This document shows positions 45,148-55,381 of a DNA stretch of 64,000 nucleotides, one piece after another; the first letter of the stretch is position 1, and every line of letters begins with the position of its first letter. The notes beneath the pieces are model-generated. The model saw only the letters and a list, made by a program, of their open reading frames with translations, made no database searches and was not told the DNA's origin. This DNA comes from an uncultured Erythrobacter sp. (lineage in GTDB: Bacteria; Pseudomonadota; Alphaproteobacteria; Sphingomonadales; Sphingomonadaceae). The stretch covers positions 897,041-961,040 of the forward strand of contig CANMZA010000002.1 in NCBI GenBank assembly GCA_947502305.1, written 5' to 3'. Both the position numbers and the translations under genes were made by a program.

Positions 45148-46154
45148 CACGGCTGCTGCGCGCCCTGAGCGCCCTGTGCGCCGCATTTCTGGCGCTGCTT
45201 GCGATCCCGGCGCATGCTGATGAATTGCGCCCGGCGGTGATCGAACTGACGGAACGTGAAATCGGCAGCTGGGTTCTGGAATGGAAATTACCGGTGGCCG
45301 CGGCGCGCGGGCAAAGCGCAGCACCGACCGCACGGCCAGTCATTCCCAAAGCATGCGAGATGGCGGCGGAACCTGTGCAGCGGGCGGCGTCCTTGGCTTT
45401 GTTGGGGCGCGCCGAATTGCGATGTGACGGGGCAATGGCTGGTGACACATTCGGCCTGTCGGGATTGATCGGCAATTCCGATGCCATCGCGCGTCTGGTC
45501 CCAATCGGACGGCCTGTTCAAAGCTTTCGCCTGACCGCTGATACGCCGACTGCGACCATTCTTGCGGAGCCGGATACGGCGCAGGTTTTGCGCGATTATT
45601 TTGTGATTGGCGCTGAACATATCCTGTTTGGCTGGGATCATTTGCTCTTCGTTATCGCTCTGGTTTTGTTGGTGCGCAAAGCGTGGCCCGTGGTGAAGGC
45701 GGCAACGGCTTTCACCATCGCCCATTCGATAACACTGGTGGCGACCACTTTGGGATATGCTGGATTGCCCAGCAGGCCAGTCGAGGCCTTGATCGCACTA
45801 TCTATTGTGTTTCTCGCAGTTGAAGTGGCGCTGGTTTTGCGTGATCCTGATCGGCAGACCTTCACGCGCCGGTTTCCTTGGCTGGTCGCGTTTGGCTTTG
45901 GCTTGTTTCATGGCTTTGGGTTTGCGGGCGCTTTGTCCGATATCGGATTGCCGCAGGGCGAGATTGCCACTGCCTTGCTGGCCTTCAATTTGGGCGTGGA
46001 GGCGGGGCAATTGCTGGTGATCGGCGGGCTGGCCATTGTGCTCGCGCTGCTCACGCGCGGATTGCCAAAGGCGCAAGGCCCGGTGATCCGGGCGGCGACT
46101 TATGGGATTGGCGCGGTTGGCAGTTTTTGGCTGATTGAGCGGGTGATCGGTTGA
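45144..46154 (+). CDS. HupE/UreJ-like membrane protein
   Basis: A 336-residue protein with a signal peptide (FLALLAIPAHA), a periplasmic domain of about 130 residues, and a C-terminal six- or seven-helix region. The hallmark VIGAEHILFGWDHLLFVIALVLLV is followed by AFTIAHSITLVATTLGYAGL and FGFGLFHGFGFAGAL. HupE/UreJ proteins are secondary nickel or metal transporters; the conserved His/Asp motifs HxxxGxDH and FHGFG are intact. The GTG start overlaps the parvulin stop (GTGA). The long N-terminal domain separates it from classical short HupE. Confidence 0.82.
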   Translation: MTRLLRALSALCAAFLALLAIPAHADELRPAVIELTEREIGSWVLEWKLPVAAARGQSAAPTARPVIPKACEMAAEPVQRAASLALLGRAELRCDGAMAGDTFGLSGLIGNSDAIARLVPIGRPVQSFRLTADTPTATILAEPDTAQVLRDYFVIGAEHILFGWDHLLFVIALVLLVRKAWPVVKAATAFTIAHSITLVATTLGYAGLPSRPVEALIALSIVFLAVEVALVLRDPDRQTFTRRFPWLVAFGFGLFHGFGFAGALSDIGLPQGEIATALLAFNLGVEAGQLLVIGGLAIVLALLTRGLPKAQGPVIRAATYGIGAVGSFWLIERVIG

Positions 46155-46315
46155 ATTGCGCCTCGTACTGGCTGGCTTCCCCATGCTGCTAAACCCCGCT
46201 TTGCATCAATTTCCATCACAGAGATCGAAAATTAGCGATACGCGCACAGCGACGCATTATCTTGCCATTCACGTCTCCGATCCTACATTGTCATGTGAAA
46301 TAAGGAATCTGGCGC

Positions 46316-48277
46316 ATGAGCGAAGAAAACGACCCCAACGAACAGCCCCCTGAAGGGCAAAACCCCTGGGTCAAACAATTGATGATCTGGGGCGGCGTCT
46401 TTTTGGCGCTGCTTTTGGTGGTTTCCATGTTTGGCGGCGCAAGCCAGCCAGCGGGTGAGGCGATCAATTATTCTGAATTCCGCGACAAAGTCGCCGCTGG
46501 TTCGGTTAAAGAAGTGGCGCTGGGTGAAGACATGATCACCGGCACCCTGAGCGACAACACCGCTTTCAGCACCGTTCCCGTGCCGAGCGACACACAGCTG
46601 ACGGCATTGCTACAAGAAAACAACGTCACCTTCACCGGCAAAGAGCGTGAGCAGCCCAATATGCTGCTTTATCTGCTGATCCAATCGCTGCCCTTCATTC
46701 TGATCCTAGGCATCGCGTTTTTTGCCCTGCGCCAAATGCAAAAAGGCGGCGGCGGCGGGGCCATGGGATTTGGCAAATCCAAGGCCAAAATGCTGACAGA
46801 ACGGCAAGGCCGAGTGACTTTCGAAGACGTCGCCGGGATCGACGAAGCGCGCGAGGAACTGGAAGAGATCGTCGAATTTTTGAAAGATCCGCAGCGTTTC
46901 TCAAAGCTCGGTGGCCAAATTCCCAAGGGCGCATTGCTCGTCGGTTCGCCCGGTACAGGTAAAACGCTTCTGGCTCGCGCCATCGCGGGCGAGGCCGGTG
47001 TGCCTTTCTTCACGATTTCGGGTTCGGACTTTGTCGAAATGTTCGTCGGCGTCGGCGCAAGCCGCGTGCGGGACATGTTTGAACAAGCCAAGAAAAACAG
47101 TCCGTGCATCGTCTTCATTGACGAGATTGACGCGGTTGGCCGTTCGCGCGGCCATGGCCTCGGCAATTCCAATGATGAGCGTGAGCAAACATTGAACCAA
47201 TTGCTGGTCGAGATGGATGGTTTTGAGGCCAATGAAGGCATCATCATCATCGCTGCGACCAACCGTCCTGACGTTCTCGACCCTGCTTTGCTGCGTCCGG
47301 GCCGCTTTGACCGCCAAGTCGTGGTTCCGATCCCTGACATTGAAGGGCGCGAGAAAATCCTTGGCGTGCACATGAAAAAAGTGCCGCTGGCTCCGGATGT
47401 AAATCCGCGCACGATTGCGCGCGGCACGCCGGGCTTCTCAGGCGCTGACCTTGCGAACCTCGTCAACGAAGCCGCTCTGCTCGCCGCGCGCCGTAACAAG
47501 CGATTGGTCGCGATGCGTGAATTTGAGGATGCCAAGGACAAGGTCATGATGGGTGCAGAGCGCCGATCAATGGTCATGACCGAAGACGAGAAGAAGATGA
47601 CAGCCTATCATGAGGCGGGCCACGCTTTGGTCAGCATCAATGAACCGGCGTCAGATCCGATCCACAAGGCAACGATCATCCCGCGCGGCCGCGCATTGGG
47701 TATGGTGATGCGCCTGCCGGAGCGGGACAGTTATTCGTATCACCGCGATAAAATGCACGCCAACCTTGCGGTGGCGATGGGCGGACGCGTGGCTGAAGAT
47801 ATCATCTTTGGGCATGATAAAGTGTCCAGCGGTGCGTCTGGCGACATTCAATATGCGACCGACCTGGCCAATAACATGGTCACCAAATGGGGCATGTCGG
47901 AAAAGCTCGGCCCGCTTCAATATGAACAGAGCCAAGAAGGTTATCTGGGCATGGGCCAATCCGCACGCACGATGGGCGGCGCGGAAACGAACAAGCTGAT
48001 CGATAAAGAGATCAGGGATCTGGTTGAAGGCGGCCTGAAACGGGCCACTGATATTCTGACGGAGCAAGAGGATAAACTCCATTTGCTGGCGCAGGCATTG
48101 CTTGAATATGAAACCTTGTCCGGCGATGAGATCGACCAATTGATGAAAGATGGGACGATTGACCGGCCCGATGAACCACGCGGGCCGACCCCGGTTAAGC
48201 CAGCGCAAGGCTCCGCCATCCCTAAGGCGGGCAAACGGTTCGGCGGAAAAGGCGGGGAAGCACCGCAAGGCGCTTAA
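46316..48277 (+). CDS. ftsH: ATP-dependent zinc metalloprotease FtsH
   Basis: A 653-residue membrane AAA protease. It has two N-terminal helices ([34 protein letters not shown]), Walker A GSPGTGKT, Walker [12 protein letters not shown], and the second region of homology ([20 protein letters not shown]). The zinc site is [11 protein letters not shown]. It degrades misassembled membrane proteins and regulatory proteins. The ribosome-binding site is AAGGAA before the ATG. A strong terminator follows. Confidence 0.98.
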   Translation: MSEENDPNEQPPEGQNPWVKQLMIWGGVFLALLLVVSMFGGASQPAGEAINYSEFRDKVAAGSVKEVALGEDMITGTLSDNTAFSTVPVPSDTQLTALLQENNVTFTGKEREQPNMLLYLLIQSLPFILILGIAFFALRQMQKGGGGGAMGFGKSKAKMLTERQGRVTFEDVAGIDEAREELEEIVEFLKDPQRFSKLGGQIPKGALLVGSPGTGKTLLARAIAGEAGVPFFTISGSDFVEMFVGVGASRVRDMFEQAKKNSPCIVFIDEIDAVGRSRGHGLGNSNDEREQTLNQLLVEMDGFEANEGIIIIAATNRPDVLDPALLRPGRFDRQVVVPIPDIEGREKILGVHMKKVPLAPDVNPRTIARGTPGFSGADLANLVNEAALLAARRNKRLVAMREFEDAKDKVMMGAERRSMVMTEDEKKMTAYHEAGHALVSINEPASDPIHKATIIPRGRALGMVMRLPERDSYSYHRDKMHANLAVAMGGRVAEDIIFGHDKVSSGASGDIQYATDLANNMVTKWGMSEKLGPLQYEQSQEGYLGMGQSARTMGGAETNKLIDKEIRDLVEGGLKRATDILTEQEDKLHLLAQALLEYETLSGDEIDQLMKDGTIDRPDEPRGPTPVKPAQGSAIPKAGKRFGGKGGEAPQGA

Positions 48278-48302
48278 ACTCTCGCTATCGATGAAAATAG
48301 AT

Positions 48303-48340
48303 CGGGCGTTTCGGTTCAGGCCGAAACGCCCGTTTTGTTT
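48303..48340 (+). terminator. Rho-independent terminator of ftsH
   Basis: A perfect twelve-base-pair stem (CGGGCGTTTCGG with CCGAAACGCCCG) and six-base loop, followed by TTTTGTTT, 26 bp after the ftsH stop. It also lies just beyond the end of the convergent DUF3667 gene. Confidence 0.92.
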
Positions 48341-48346
48341 GGCGGA

Positions 48347-49396
48347 TCAAAACGCACCCAGCAGCAGCAGCACCTGAAGAAACAGCATCAGTGTGAACAC
48401 GATGCTAAACAAGAGGCCGGGGAAGCGCCACAGGACCGAGAAGCGCGACAGGTTATAAGCATATTTGAGATGCTTATAGATATGCAGCGGCGCGGCGACG
48501 GCGAATATGGCGAACACCCAGCCTGCCGCCAGACCAGCCTTGTTCGCCAGCGATAGTGCAATGAACAAGAGTGACATAAAGCTGAGCGAATAGGTCACGA
48601 AAACGGCGTGATCATAGGCCTTGAATTGCCGCCGCCAGATGAACAGCAACCAGAGCGTTGGCAGGGAAAGCGGTATCAGCAGCCAGCTAAATTTGTATCC
48701 ATTCGCCTGCAATTTATAGAGCATGAGAGTGGGGTTTTCACGCCACTTGGCAGCGATGCCGTCGTCGAGCCAAGCAATCCCGGTTGGCTCCATTGTGAAG
48801 TTCAGATCATTCCCTTCTCCCAGCGCATCGCTGGCGGCGATGCTCTCTAAGAGTTCAAGATCAATCTGCCGCTGCTCGCGTTCCGGATCACTTGCGGGCA
48901 TCGCCTCCAATTCCGCGCGCAATCGAGCGATTTCTGCATTGCCTTCCTCGCGGACCAATTGCGCCGTTTCATCCAGATTGAGGCTCGTCGGCGTGCTGAG
49001 CCCGACCATTTGGAAGACGGCGAACATGGCAAAGACGCTGAAGAGGAACATCGCCATTGGGCTGACAAATTTGGCGCGTTCTCCCTCAACATAACGGCGC
49101 GTCAGCCTGCCGGGTTTGAACACCAGCAATGGCAGGGTCAGCCAGAACTTGCCGTCCAAATGCAAAACGCCGTGGATGAGGTCGTGAAAAATCGCCGATA
49201 ATGTGCGGTGGACATGCAGCTTTTGGCCGCAATCGGGGCAATAGGTGCCGGCAACGACCGCGCCGCAATTTGAGCATTCCGCGCCGCCATGCTGATCGCC
49301 GTCTTTGCCCTTGGTCTCGCCGCGGTCCGGCTCCACAGCGCGTCCCGTCAGCGCGCCTTCGACCATTCCGCCGATACCTTCCGCAATATCGCTCAT
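48347..49396 (-). CDS. DUF3667 membrane protein with zinc ribbon
   Basis: A 349-residue protein. A zinc-ribbon-like motif (CSNCGAVVAGTYCPDCGQKL) lies near residues 41-60, followed by HRTLSAIFHDLIHGVLHLDGKFWLTLPLLVFKPGRLTRRYVEGERAKFVSP, the core of the DUF3667 family, and then four or five membrane helices. A helical cytoplasmic or periplasmic insert (LNLDETAQLVREEGNAEIARLRAELEAM) separates the first and second helices. Function is unknown. ATG at 49396 is chosen over an upstream in-frame start at 49429. Confidence 0.82.
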   Translation of the reverse strand: MSDIAEGIGGMVEGALTGRAVEPDRGETKGKDGDQHGGAECSNCGAVVAGTYCPDCGQKLHVHRTLSAIFHDLIHGVLHLDGKFWLTLPLLVFKPGRLTRRYVEGERAKFVSPMAMFLFSVFAMFAVFQMVGLSTPTSLNLDETAQLVREEGNAEIARLRAELEAMPASDPEREQRQIDLELLESIAASDALGEGNDLNFTMEPTGIAWLDDGIAAKWRENPTLMLYKLQANGYKFSWLLIPLSLPTLWLLFIWRRQFKAYDHAVFVTYSLSFMSLLFIALSLANKAGLAAGWVFAIFAVAAPLHIYKHLKYAYNLSRFSVLWRFPGLLFSIVFTLMLFLQVLLLLGAF

Positions 49397-49465
49397 CGCA
49401 AGCCGTCCCCAATCCGTGCCGCGCCGCATTATAGAAGGGCGCGCCAGATTACCAACGAAACACGG

Positions 49466-50197
49466 CTAACCCTTGGCCAGCTTACGCTCAATCGCGGTCC
49501 ACAATTGCGCAAAGGCGCGCGCAGCCGGTGAACGCGGCGCAAATGCCCCGACCGGGCGGCGCATCACGGCGCATTGCTCAATCGCGCTGGCGAGCGGTAT
49601 TGCGGGCCAATCGGGATGGGCCTCGCGCGCTTCGCGGTGCAGGTTGCGGCGCATGTCGATCATGGACATCACCGGCAGGATTGGCGGATGGCCTTTCCCG
49701 CTCCCGCGCACTTCCTCGACCACTTGATCCAAAGCGCGCGCGGAAAGTGGGGAGGGCGGCAGTGGGACAATCACCAGGTCAGCCGCCCGCATCACTTGCG
49801 TGCTCAATTCATTGAGGACCGGCGGGCAATCGAACACAATACGATCATAATGTTTACCCAAATCCCGTGTCAGCTTGGCCAGCCGGTTCTTCTTGCCAAG
49901 TTTGCCAAACTGCCGATCGAGCGTCCGGATGCTTTCATCCGCCGGCAACAGATGCAGCCCGGTAAATTCGGTTTTCTGGATCAGTTTTGACGGATCGCGG
50001 TCGCGGCTAAAGACGCTTTGCGCGGCGCGCTTCTTTTTCGCATCCACACCCAGCAAAAACCCCGAACCATTGGCCGGATCCAGATCCCAAAGCAGCGTTT
50101 CACGCCGCGAAATCGCCGCCGCGCACCACGCAAGATTGACTGAGAAAGTCGTCTTTCCCACCCCGCCTTTGACACTGTAGATCGCGATCGAAGCCAT
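49466..50197 (-). CDS. ParA-family ATPase
   Basis: A 243-residue deviant-Walker ATPase. The Walker A motif KGGVGKTT lies at residues 10-17, LLWDLDPANGSGFLLGVD follows, and RIVFDCPPVLNELS is Walker B. The usual partner ParB and parS are not nearby, so this is an orphan ParA that may position a cellular structure or regulate another process; this is inferred. It lies downstream of rpoZ, with a terminator between them. Confidence 0.85.
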   Translation of the reverse strand: MASIAIYSVKGGVGKTTFSVNLAWCAAAISRRETLLWDLDPANGSGFLLGVDAKKKRAAQSVFSRDRDPSKLIQKTEFTGLHLLPADESIRTLDRQFGKLGKKNRLAKLTRDLGKHYDRIVFDCPPVLNELSTQVMRAADLVIVPLPPSPLSARALDQVVEEVRGSGKGHPPILPVMSMIDMRRNLHREAREAHPDWPAIPLASAIEQCAVMRRPVGAFAPRSPAARAFAQLWTAIERKLAKG

Positions 50198-50243
50198 ATT
50201 GCTGTGCTATTCTCCTGGGACGAGCATACCACGCTCCCAACGA

Positions 50244-50270
50244 AAAAGGCCGCCAATCTGGCGGCCTTTT
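50244..50270 (-). terminator. Rho-independent terminator of rpoZ
   Basis: Perfect eleven-base arms (AAAAGGCCGCC, 50244-50254, and its complement at 50260-50270) around a five-base loop. On the minus strand the stem ends in a T-run. It lies 40 bp after the rpoZ stop. The sequence is symmetrical and could act in both directions. Confidence 0.9.
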
Positions 50271-50309
50271 CATTTCGGGACAGGTTGCGTCCCGCGCGTT
50301 TGAGGGTGA

Positions 50310-50654
50310 TTACCCCTCGTAATCCGCGCCAATTGATGTCGAACGTGTCGGCGCGCTTGCGGTGATCCGCAGAGCTTCGGCCGATTGGCTCAGCGAACCA
50401 ATTTCATCGGCATCATCTTCATCATCAGGCAGAATTTTCTGAAGGCCGGTAACCAGCGATTCTTTCAATTCTTTTGGTTTGACCGTTTGCTCAGCGATCT
50501 CGCGAAGCGCCACAACCGGGTTTTTGTCCCGGTCCTTATCGATGGTCAATTCCGCGCCGCCAGAGATTTCGCGCGCACGCTGTGCAGCAAGCAGGACGAG
50601 GTCGAAACGGTTAGGGATCTTGTCGACGCAATCTTCAACGGTAACGCGTGCCAT
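50310..50654 (-). CDS. rpoZ: RNA polymerase omega subunit
   Basis: A 114-residue omega subunit: [37 protein letters not shown], then [15 protein letters not shown], followed by an acidic linker and a variable tail. It promotes assembly of the core enzyme. The start at 50654 is fixed by family comparison; the frame is open 50 codons further upstream, but that extension is not family-like and overlaps the divergent phospholipase D gene promoter. Confidence 0.95.
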   Translation of the reverse strand: MARVTVEDCVDKIPNRFDLVLLAAQRAREISGGAELTIDKDRDKNPVVALREIAEQTVKPKELKESLVTGLQKILPDDEDDADEIGSLSQSAEALRITASAPTRSTSIGADYEG

Positions 50655-50763
50655 CAGGGGCCTCATACAAATAGAATGTCGGGAACGAGCGCCGCACCTA
50701 AGTACCCTCGGCGCGAGAGTCAAGAAAATGCAACTTTCTCGCCGCTGATGCATTGCCCAGAGA

Positions 50764-51996
50764 GTGAACATCAACAACGCGCCAGAACCGTCACAGACAC
50801 CCACCAGCGATTACCGGGACAGCGCGAGCTTTCAGGTAAAGGCCTGCGCCCATGCGTTCACTTTCTATCCATCGGGATCGGATCGATTAGAAGCGCTGCT
50901 CGATCACATCGAGCATGCCGAGCGTTCGCTCGAGATTTTCTACTACATGTTCCAAGACGACCGTTCCGGCACTCAGGTCCGCGATGCGTTGGTCGCCGCG
51001 GCGCAGCGCAATGTGGCTGTGCATTTGATCATTGACGATTTTGGCAGCGACGCGCCGAGCGAATTTTTTGAACCACTGATCAAAGCAGGCGGGCGGTTTG
51101 CCATATTCTCTGCCGATTGGAATGTGCGTTATTTGATCCGCAACCACCAAAAATTCGCCATCGCCGATAATTCCCGTGTGATGACCGGCGGATCGAACGT
51201 GTCCGACCAATATTACAACCCGCCCGAACAAAACGGTTGGTGCGATTTAGGGGTCGCGATTGAGGGGCCGGTCGCGGAACGCTTCACCGAATGGTTTGGC
51301 TTAGTGCGCGAATGGACCGAAGGGGACGGATCGCAGCTTCGCAAAGTTCGCAAGATGATCAAGAATTGGGATGCGGGCGAGGGGCCGGTGCAATTGCTGC
51401 TTTCTGGCCCGCTCATCCGCCGCAGCCATTGGGCCTATCAGTTTAAAAAGGATTTGGGCCAAGCCCAGCGCGCGGACTTGATCACGGCGTATTTTGGCCC
51501 GCCGCTCAGCATCAGGCGCCTAATCGCTAGGGTCGCGCGGCGCGGCCAGGTTCGGATGATCACCGCCGGGAAATCTGACCTTCCCGCAACGATTGATGTC
51601 GCCCGCTTGTTTTACAAACGGCTGATGCGGGCCGGGACGCGGATTTTTGAATTTCAGCCGTGTAAGCTGCATATGAAATTGCTGATCATCGATGGCATCA
51701 GCTATTTTGGCAGCGCCAATTTGGATCGGCGATCGGTGCGCGTGAATATTGAGCTGATGCTGCGGGTTGAAGACCCTGAATTGGCGCAAAGATTGCGCGA
51801 ATTTGCGGACAATCTGCAAGGGTCAAGCACCCTTGCCGACCAAGAATGGTACCGCCAACATCAAGGGTTTTTCAAGCGGTTGCGCTGGCGTTTCTATGAC
51901 CTGCTCAGCCTAGCGGATTATCGCCTCGCCCGCCGCGTGACCAAAAGAGCGCGGGTGAATGCGCCCGATCACTCCCCCTCGTCCCAGCTCGAATAA
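50764..51996 (+). CDS. Phospholipase D-like / cardiolipin synthase family protein
   Basis: A 410-residue protein with two HxK(x)4D-type motifs: [20 protein letters not shown] near residue 130 and [28 protein letters not shown] near 302. Both copies are intact, so it should be an active phosphatidyltransferase or phospholipase, with no obvious membrane helices. The likely role is cardiolipin synthesis. The GTG start is not supported by a clear ribosome-binding site. Its last 28 bases overlap the end of dnaB on the other strand. Confidence 0.87.
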   Translation: MNINNAPEPSQTPTSDYRDSASFQVKACAHAFTFYPSGSDRLEALLDHIEHAERSLEIFYYMFQDDRSGTQVRDALVAAAQRNVAVHLIIDDFGSDAPSEFFEPLIKAGGRFAIFSADWNVRYLIRNHQKFAIADNSRVMTGGSNVSDQYYNPPEQNGWCDLGVAIEGPVAERFTEWFGLVREWTEGDGSQLRKVRKMIKNWDAGEGPVQLLLSGPLIRRSHWAYQFKKDLGQAQRADLITAYFGPPLSIRRLIARVARRGQVRMITAGKSDLPATIDVARLFYKRLMRAGTRIFEFQPCKLHMKLLIIDGISYFGSANLDRRSVRVNIELMLRVEDPELAQRLREFADNLQGSSTLADQEWYRQHQGFFKRLRWRFYDLLSLADYRLARRVTKRARVNAPDHSPSSQLE

Positions 51997-53486
51997 TCGC
52001 GCATATTGGGGGAGGTAAATTTGGTAATCTCGCTTTGGAAATGCAGTGGGACATTGCCGGTTGAACCGTGGCGCTGCTTGGAAACGATCAAGGTCGCGCG
52101 GTTCTTTTTCTCCAAATAGGTCTGTTCCCACTGGCTGTATTTATCCTGCACTTCGGGCGAACTTGACCCGTCGGGATTGGGCATGTCGGGGCGCACTGCC
52201 TCAAGATAATAATCCTCGCGGTAAATGAACCAGACCATGTCGGCATCCTGCTCAATCGAACCGGATTCGCGCAAATCGGACAGCATTGGCCGTTTATCCT
52301 CGCGCTGCTCCACCGCTCGGCTCAACTGCGACAGCGCAATCACCGGACAGCTCAGCTCTTTCGCCAGTGTCTTAAGACCGCGGCTAATTTCCGAGATTTC
52401 ATTGACCCGGTTGTCATTGGCGCGCCCTGATCCCTGAAGCAATTGCAGGTAATCGACCACGATCAATCCAATATCGTGCCGCCGTTTCAGCCGCCTTGCG
52501 CGCGTGCGCAGCGCCCCAATGGTGAGCGCCGGCGTATCATCAATAAACAGCGGCAATTCAGCCAGACGCTGGCTGGCAAAGCTGAGTTTTTGGAAATCTT
52601 CACGCGTCAATGTACCGCTGCGCAGCGCTTCGGATGACACTTCGGACTGTTCCGCAAGGATCCGCGTCGCCAGCTGATCCGCGCTCATCTCCAAGCTAAA
52701 GAACGCCGTAGGCGCGCCATATTGATGCTCGCCGCCATCCTGCTGCCATTTGAGGTGTTCTTCGGCGCAGTTGAAGGCGATATTCGTCGCCAGCGAGGTT
52801 TTGCCCATGCCTGGACGCCCGGCCAGAATAATAAGATCAGAATCGTGCAGGCCGGCGGTTTTCTGGTCAATGGATTCCAAACCCGTCGTCTTACCCGACA
52901 GGCCGCCGCCCGAATTCATCGCGGCTTCAACCATCTTAATCGCCGTGAGCGAGGCGTCGCGGAAGCTGGAGGCGTCGCTGCCGGTGGAGGCCCCTTCTGC
53001 GACTTTATAGAGGTCCGCCTCGGCCTGAGAAATCCGGTCCATCGGATCGGTCTCTTCGGACGTGTCCATCGCCCCTTCGACCAAACCGCGCCCGACGCTC
53101 ACCAATTCGCGCAAAAGGGCGAGGTCATAAATTTGCTGCGCCAATTCGCGCGGGGCCAGCAAACCTGCGCCGTTTGCGGTCAATTGCGCGAGATATTTTG
53201 GCCCGCCCAATTCCTTCAATGCCTCATCCGCCTCAAAATGCGGGCGCAAGGTTACGGGGGATGCGGTCGCGTTGCGTTCAATCAGCGCAAGGATCCGCGT
53301 GTAAATCCGCTCATGCAGGGGCTCAAAGAAATGATGCGGCTGGATCGGGGTCTGCAATTCCTCAATCACGCGGTTGTCGATCAGAACCGCGCCAAGAAAC
53401 GCCGCCTCCGCCTCTAAATTGGCGGGGAGCTTGCGCGCAGTGTCATTCGCGTCTGAAACGAGCGTGAGTTTTTCCGGTTCGGCCAT
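51969..53486 (-). CDS. dnaB: Replicative DNA helicase DnaB
   Basis: A 505-residue DnaB. It has an N-terminal helicase-loader domain (LPANLEAEAAFLGAVLIDNRVIEEL), the linker, and the RecA-like motor: Walker A LAGRPGMGKTSLA near residue 221, Walker B LIVVDYLQLLQGS, and the C-terminal NRATLIVSKQRHGSTGNVPLHF. It unwinds DNA at the replication fork. No intein is seen. Confidence 0.97.
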   Translation of the reverse strand: MAEPEKLTLVSDANDTARKLPANLEAEAAFLGAVLIDNRVIEELQTPIQPHHFFEPLHERIYTRILALIERNATASPVTLRPHFEADEALKELGGPKYLAQLTANGAGLLAPRELAQQIYDLALLRELVSVGRGLVEGAMDTSEETDPMDRISQAEADLYKVAEGASTGSDASSFRDASLTAIKMVEAAMNSGGGLSGKTTGLESIDQKTAGLHDSDLIILAGRPGMGKTSLATNIAFNCAEEHLKWQQDGGEHQYGAPTAFFSLEMSADQLATRILAEQSEVSSEALRSGTLTREDFQKLSFASQRLAELPLFIDDTPALTIGALRTRARRLKRRHDIGLIVVDYLQLLQGSGRANDNRVNEISEISRGLKTLAKELSCPVIALSQLSRAVEQREDKRPMLSDLRESGSIEQDADMVWFIYREDYYLEAVRPDMPNPDGSSSPEVQDKYSQWEQTYLEKKNRATLIVSKQRHGSTGNVPLHFQSEITKFTSPNMRDYSSWDEGE

Positions 53487-53647
53487 CCGCGCTCAATGGC
53501 GAATTGGCCCCGCCTCTTGCAAGCCCAATTGCGGGCGATATATTTTTTCAAACGCCCATCACGCTGTGGATAGCGGGGATTGCGTAGGGCGGATTGTGCC
53601 TAAGCGCTTGAAGTGTGCCCCTGCAATCTGCGAAAGCGGCGTTGATC

Positions 53648-54166
53648 ATGGCCAGCCTCCCCCCCGATTCCGCGCATTTGCCGCCTAGCTCTCAGCGTAT
53701 CGCCCATATCGATCTCGATGAAGAGACGATTCTGTGGCGCAATGCCGATGTGGAGCAAGAGCGCCGAGTCGCGATTTTCGATCTTATCGAAGAAAACACC
53801 TTCAAACCGGTCCGAAGCTCCGAGCGCGGGGCGAAGGGGCCGTATCGGTTGAAGCTGGCGGTGCGCGATGGACGATTGGCGATGGATATTGCCGATGCTG
53901 ATGAGACGCAGCTGGAAAGTTTGCTGATCGGGATGGCGCGTTTCCGCCGTCCCATCCGCGATTATTTCGCGATCTGTGACAGTTATTATCAGGCGATCCG
54001 CAAGGCCACCCCGGCAGAGATTGAGACGATCGATATGGCGCGGCGCGGTATTCACAACAGCGCAGCGGAATTGCTGGTCGAACGTTTGGAAGGCAAGGTG
54101 GAAACCGATTTTGCAACCGCGCGGCGGCTCTTCACGCTGATCTGCGTGCTGCACATTAAGGGTTGA
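53648..54166 (+). CDS. UPF0262 family protein
   Basis: A 172-residue protein of the alphaproteobacterial UPF0262 family (RIAHIDLDEETILWRNADVEQERRVAIFDLIEENTF, FRRPIRDYFAICDSYYQAIRKATPAEIETIDMARRGIHNSAAELL). Function is unknown. It shows no signal peptide or membrane helix. ATG 53648 is used; GTG 53615 is also in frame. The next gene begins 8 bp after its stop. Confidence 0.88.
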   Translation: MASLPPDSAHLPPSSQRIAHIDLDEETILWRNADVEQERRVAIFDLIEENTFKPVRSSERGAKGPYRLKLAVRDGRLAMDIADADETQLESLLIGMARFRRPIRDYFAICDSYYQAIRKATPAEIETIDMARRGIHNSAAELLVERLEGKVETDFATARRLFTLICVLHIKG

Positions 54167-54174
54167 GGCGAGCA

Positions 54175-54906
54175 ATGGCGCGTTCCAGCCGCTCCACTCG
54201 GGGCAAGCGAAAGAAGGGCGGTTTGCGCCGCTGGGTCTTTCGCGCGGTGGCCTTGATCCTCTTGATCGCGATTGGATTTGCGGCATGGCTGTGGTGGGAC
54301 ATGCGCAGTTGGCGGCCCGATGCCGCACTGTATCCCGAACAAGGCGCCGTCATTGCCAGCGGCGCGTCTGGCACCCGGTTTGAAACTTTGGGCGCGATTG
54401 GGGCGGATTTTGTCTATCTCGAACTGGCGAGCGCCGGGGCGGCCCCTGATCCGGGTTTTGCGACACGGTTATCGGCCGCTCTTGATGCTGGGATGAAGGT
54501 TGGGATTGTCCAACCATTTGACCCGTGCCTGCGCGCCGATCAGCAATCCGCGCGCTTCACCCGCATGGTGCCGCGCAATGCCGAATTGCTGCGGCCGGCG
54601 ATTGCATTGCGGCGCACGGCGGTTGGCTGCGACCCGGCGGTTAGCGATGCGGCGGTGGAGAGTGAATTGATGACTTTGGTCAATCAAATCGAGATGCACG
54701 CGCAAAAACCTGTCATCCTGCAATTGGGCGGCGATTTTGAAGCGCGGCACCGCACCGCGCGCAGCACTGCGCGGGATCTGTGGTTGGTGCGTGACAGGGC
54801 AAAACCCGATTATGCTGGGCGGCCTTGGCTGTTGTGGAGCGCGAACAGCCAGTTGATAAGCGAAGCCTCTGAGGAGCCGATCGAATGGGTGGTGGTGCAA
54901 AGATGA
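54175..54906 (+). CDS. GH25-fold protein, probably catalytically inactive
   Basis: A 243-residue protein with one N-terminal membrane helix (WVFRAVALILLIAIGFAAWLWW). The rest follows the layout of short GH25 lysozymes (GADFVYLELASAG, MKVGIVQPFDPCLRADQQSARFTRMVP, SELMTLVNQIEMHAQKPVILQLGGDF). The usual catalytic GIDVS segment reads GAVIAS here, and the xDLE motif reads IALR, so both acids seem to be lost. It may act as a peptidoglycan-binding pseudoenzyme. The start has GAGG upstream. The stop overlaps the cdd start (ATGA). Confidence 0.65.
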   Translation: MARSSRSTRGKRKKGGLRRWVFRAVALILLIAIGFAAWLWWDMRSWRPDAALYPEQGAVIASGASGTRFETLGAIGADFVYLELASAGAAPDPGFATRLSAALDAGMKVGIVQPFDPCLRADQQSARFTRMVPRNAELLRPAIALRRTAVGCDPAVSDAAVESELMTLVNQIEMHAQKPVILQLGGDFEARHRTARSTARDLWLVRDRAKPDYAGRPWLLWSANSQLISEASEEPIEWVVVQR

Positions 54907-55334
54907 ATATTTCGGCGGACATTGAAACGGCGTTGATCGACGCGGCAAAGGAAGCGGGCCGGCATGCCTATGCGCCGTATTCCGATTATCATGTTGGCGC
55001 GGCCTTGTTGTTTGAGGATGGCGCGGTGATCACCGGCAGCAATGTCGAAAACGCCAGTTACGGCCTCGCGCTTTGCGCAGAAACGGTCGCGGTGTCGCGG
55101 GCATTTGGCGAGGGGCGTAGAGGCGGCTTGAAAGCAGTCGCCGTGACCGGCCCCACTGACAAAGGCGATGGTTCACCAATCACCCCATGCGGGCGATGCC
55201 GCCAAGTGCTGAATGAGATTGCGCAATTGGGCGGCACAGATCCGCTTGTGCTGTGTGTCGGCAGCGACGAAATTCGCCGTGTGACTTTGTCCGAATTGCT
55301 GCCGCACGCATTTGGTCCAGCGCATTTAAGCTAA
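54903..55334 (+). CDS. cdd: Cytidine deaminase
   Basis: A 143-residue zinc deaminase. The catalytic HAE/CAE motif reads CAETVAVS (residues 60-67 region) and the second zinc pair reads PCGRCRQV. The N-terminal APYSDYHVGAALLFEDG and NVENASYGLALC are typical. It deaminates cytidine and deoxycytidine to uridine. The start at 54903 overlaps the previous stop. Confidence 0.95.
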   Translation: MNISADIETALIDAAKEAGRHAYAPYSDYHVGAALLFEDGAVITGSNVENASYGLALCAETVAVSRAFGEGRRGGLKAVAVTGPTDKGDGSPITPCGRCRQVLNEIAQLGGTDPLVLCVGSDEIRRVTLSELLPHAFGPAHLS

Positions 55335-55381
55335 AGCTCTTTTTCGCAAGACAGAGCGCCAATGGCGAAGAGGCTTAGGCC

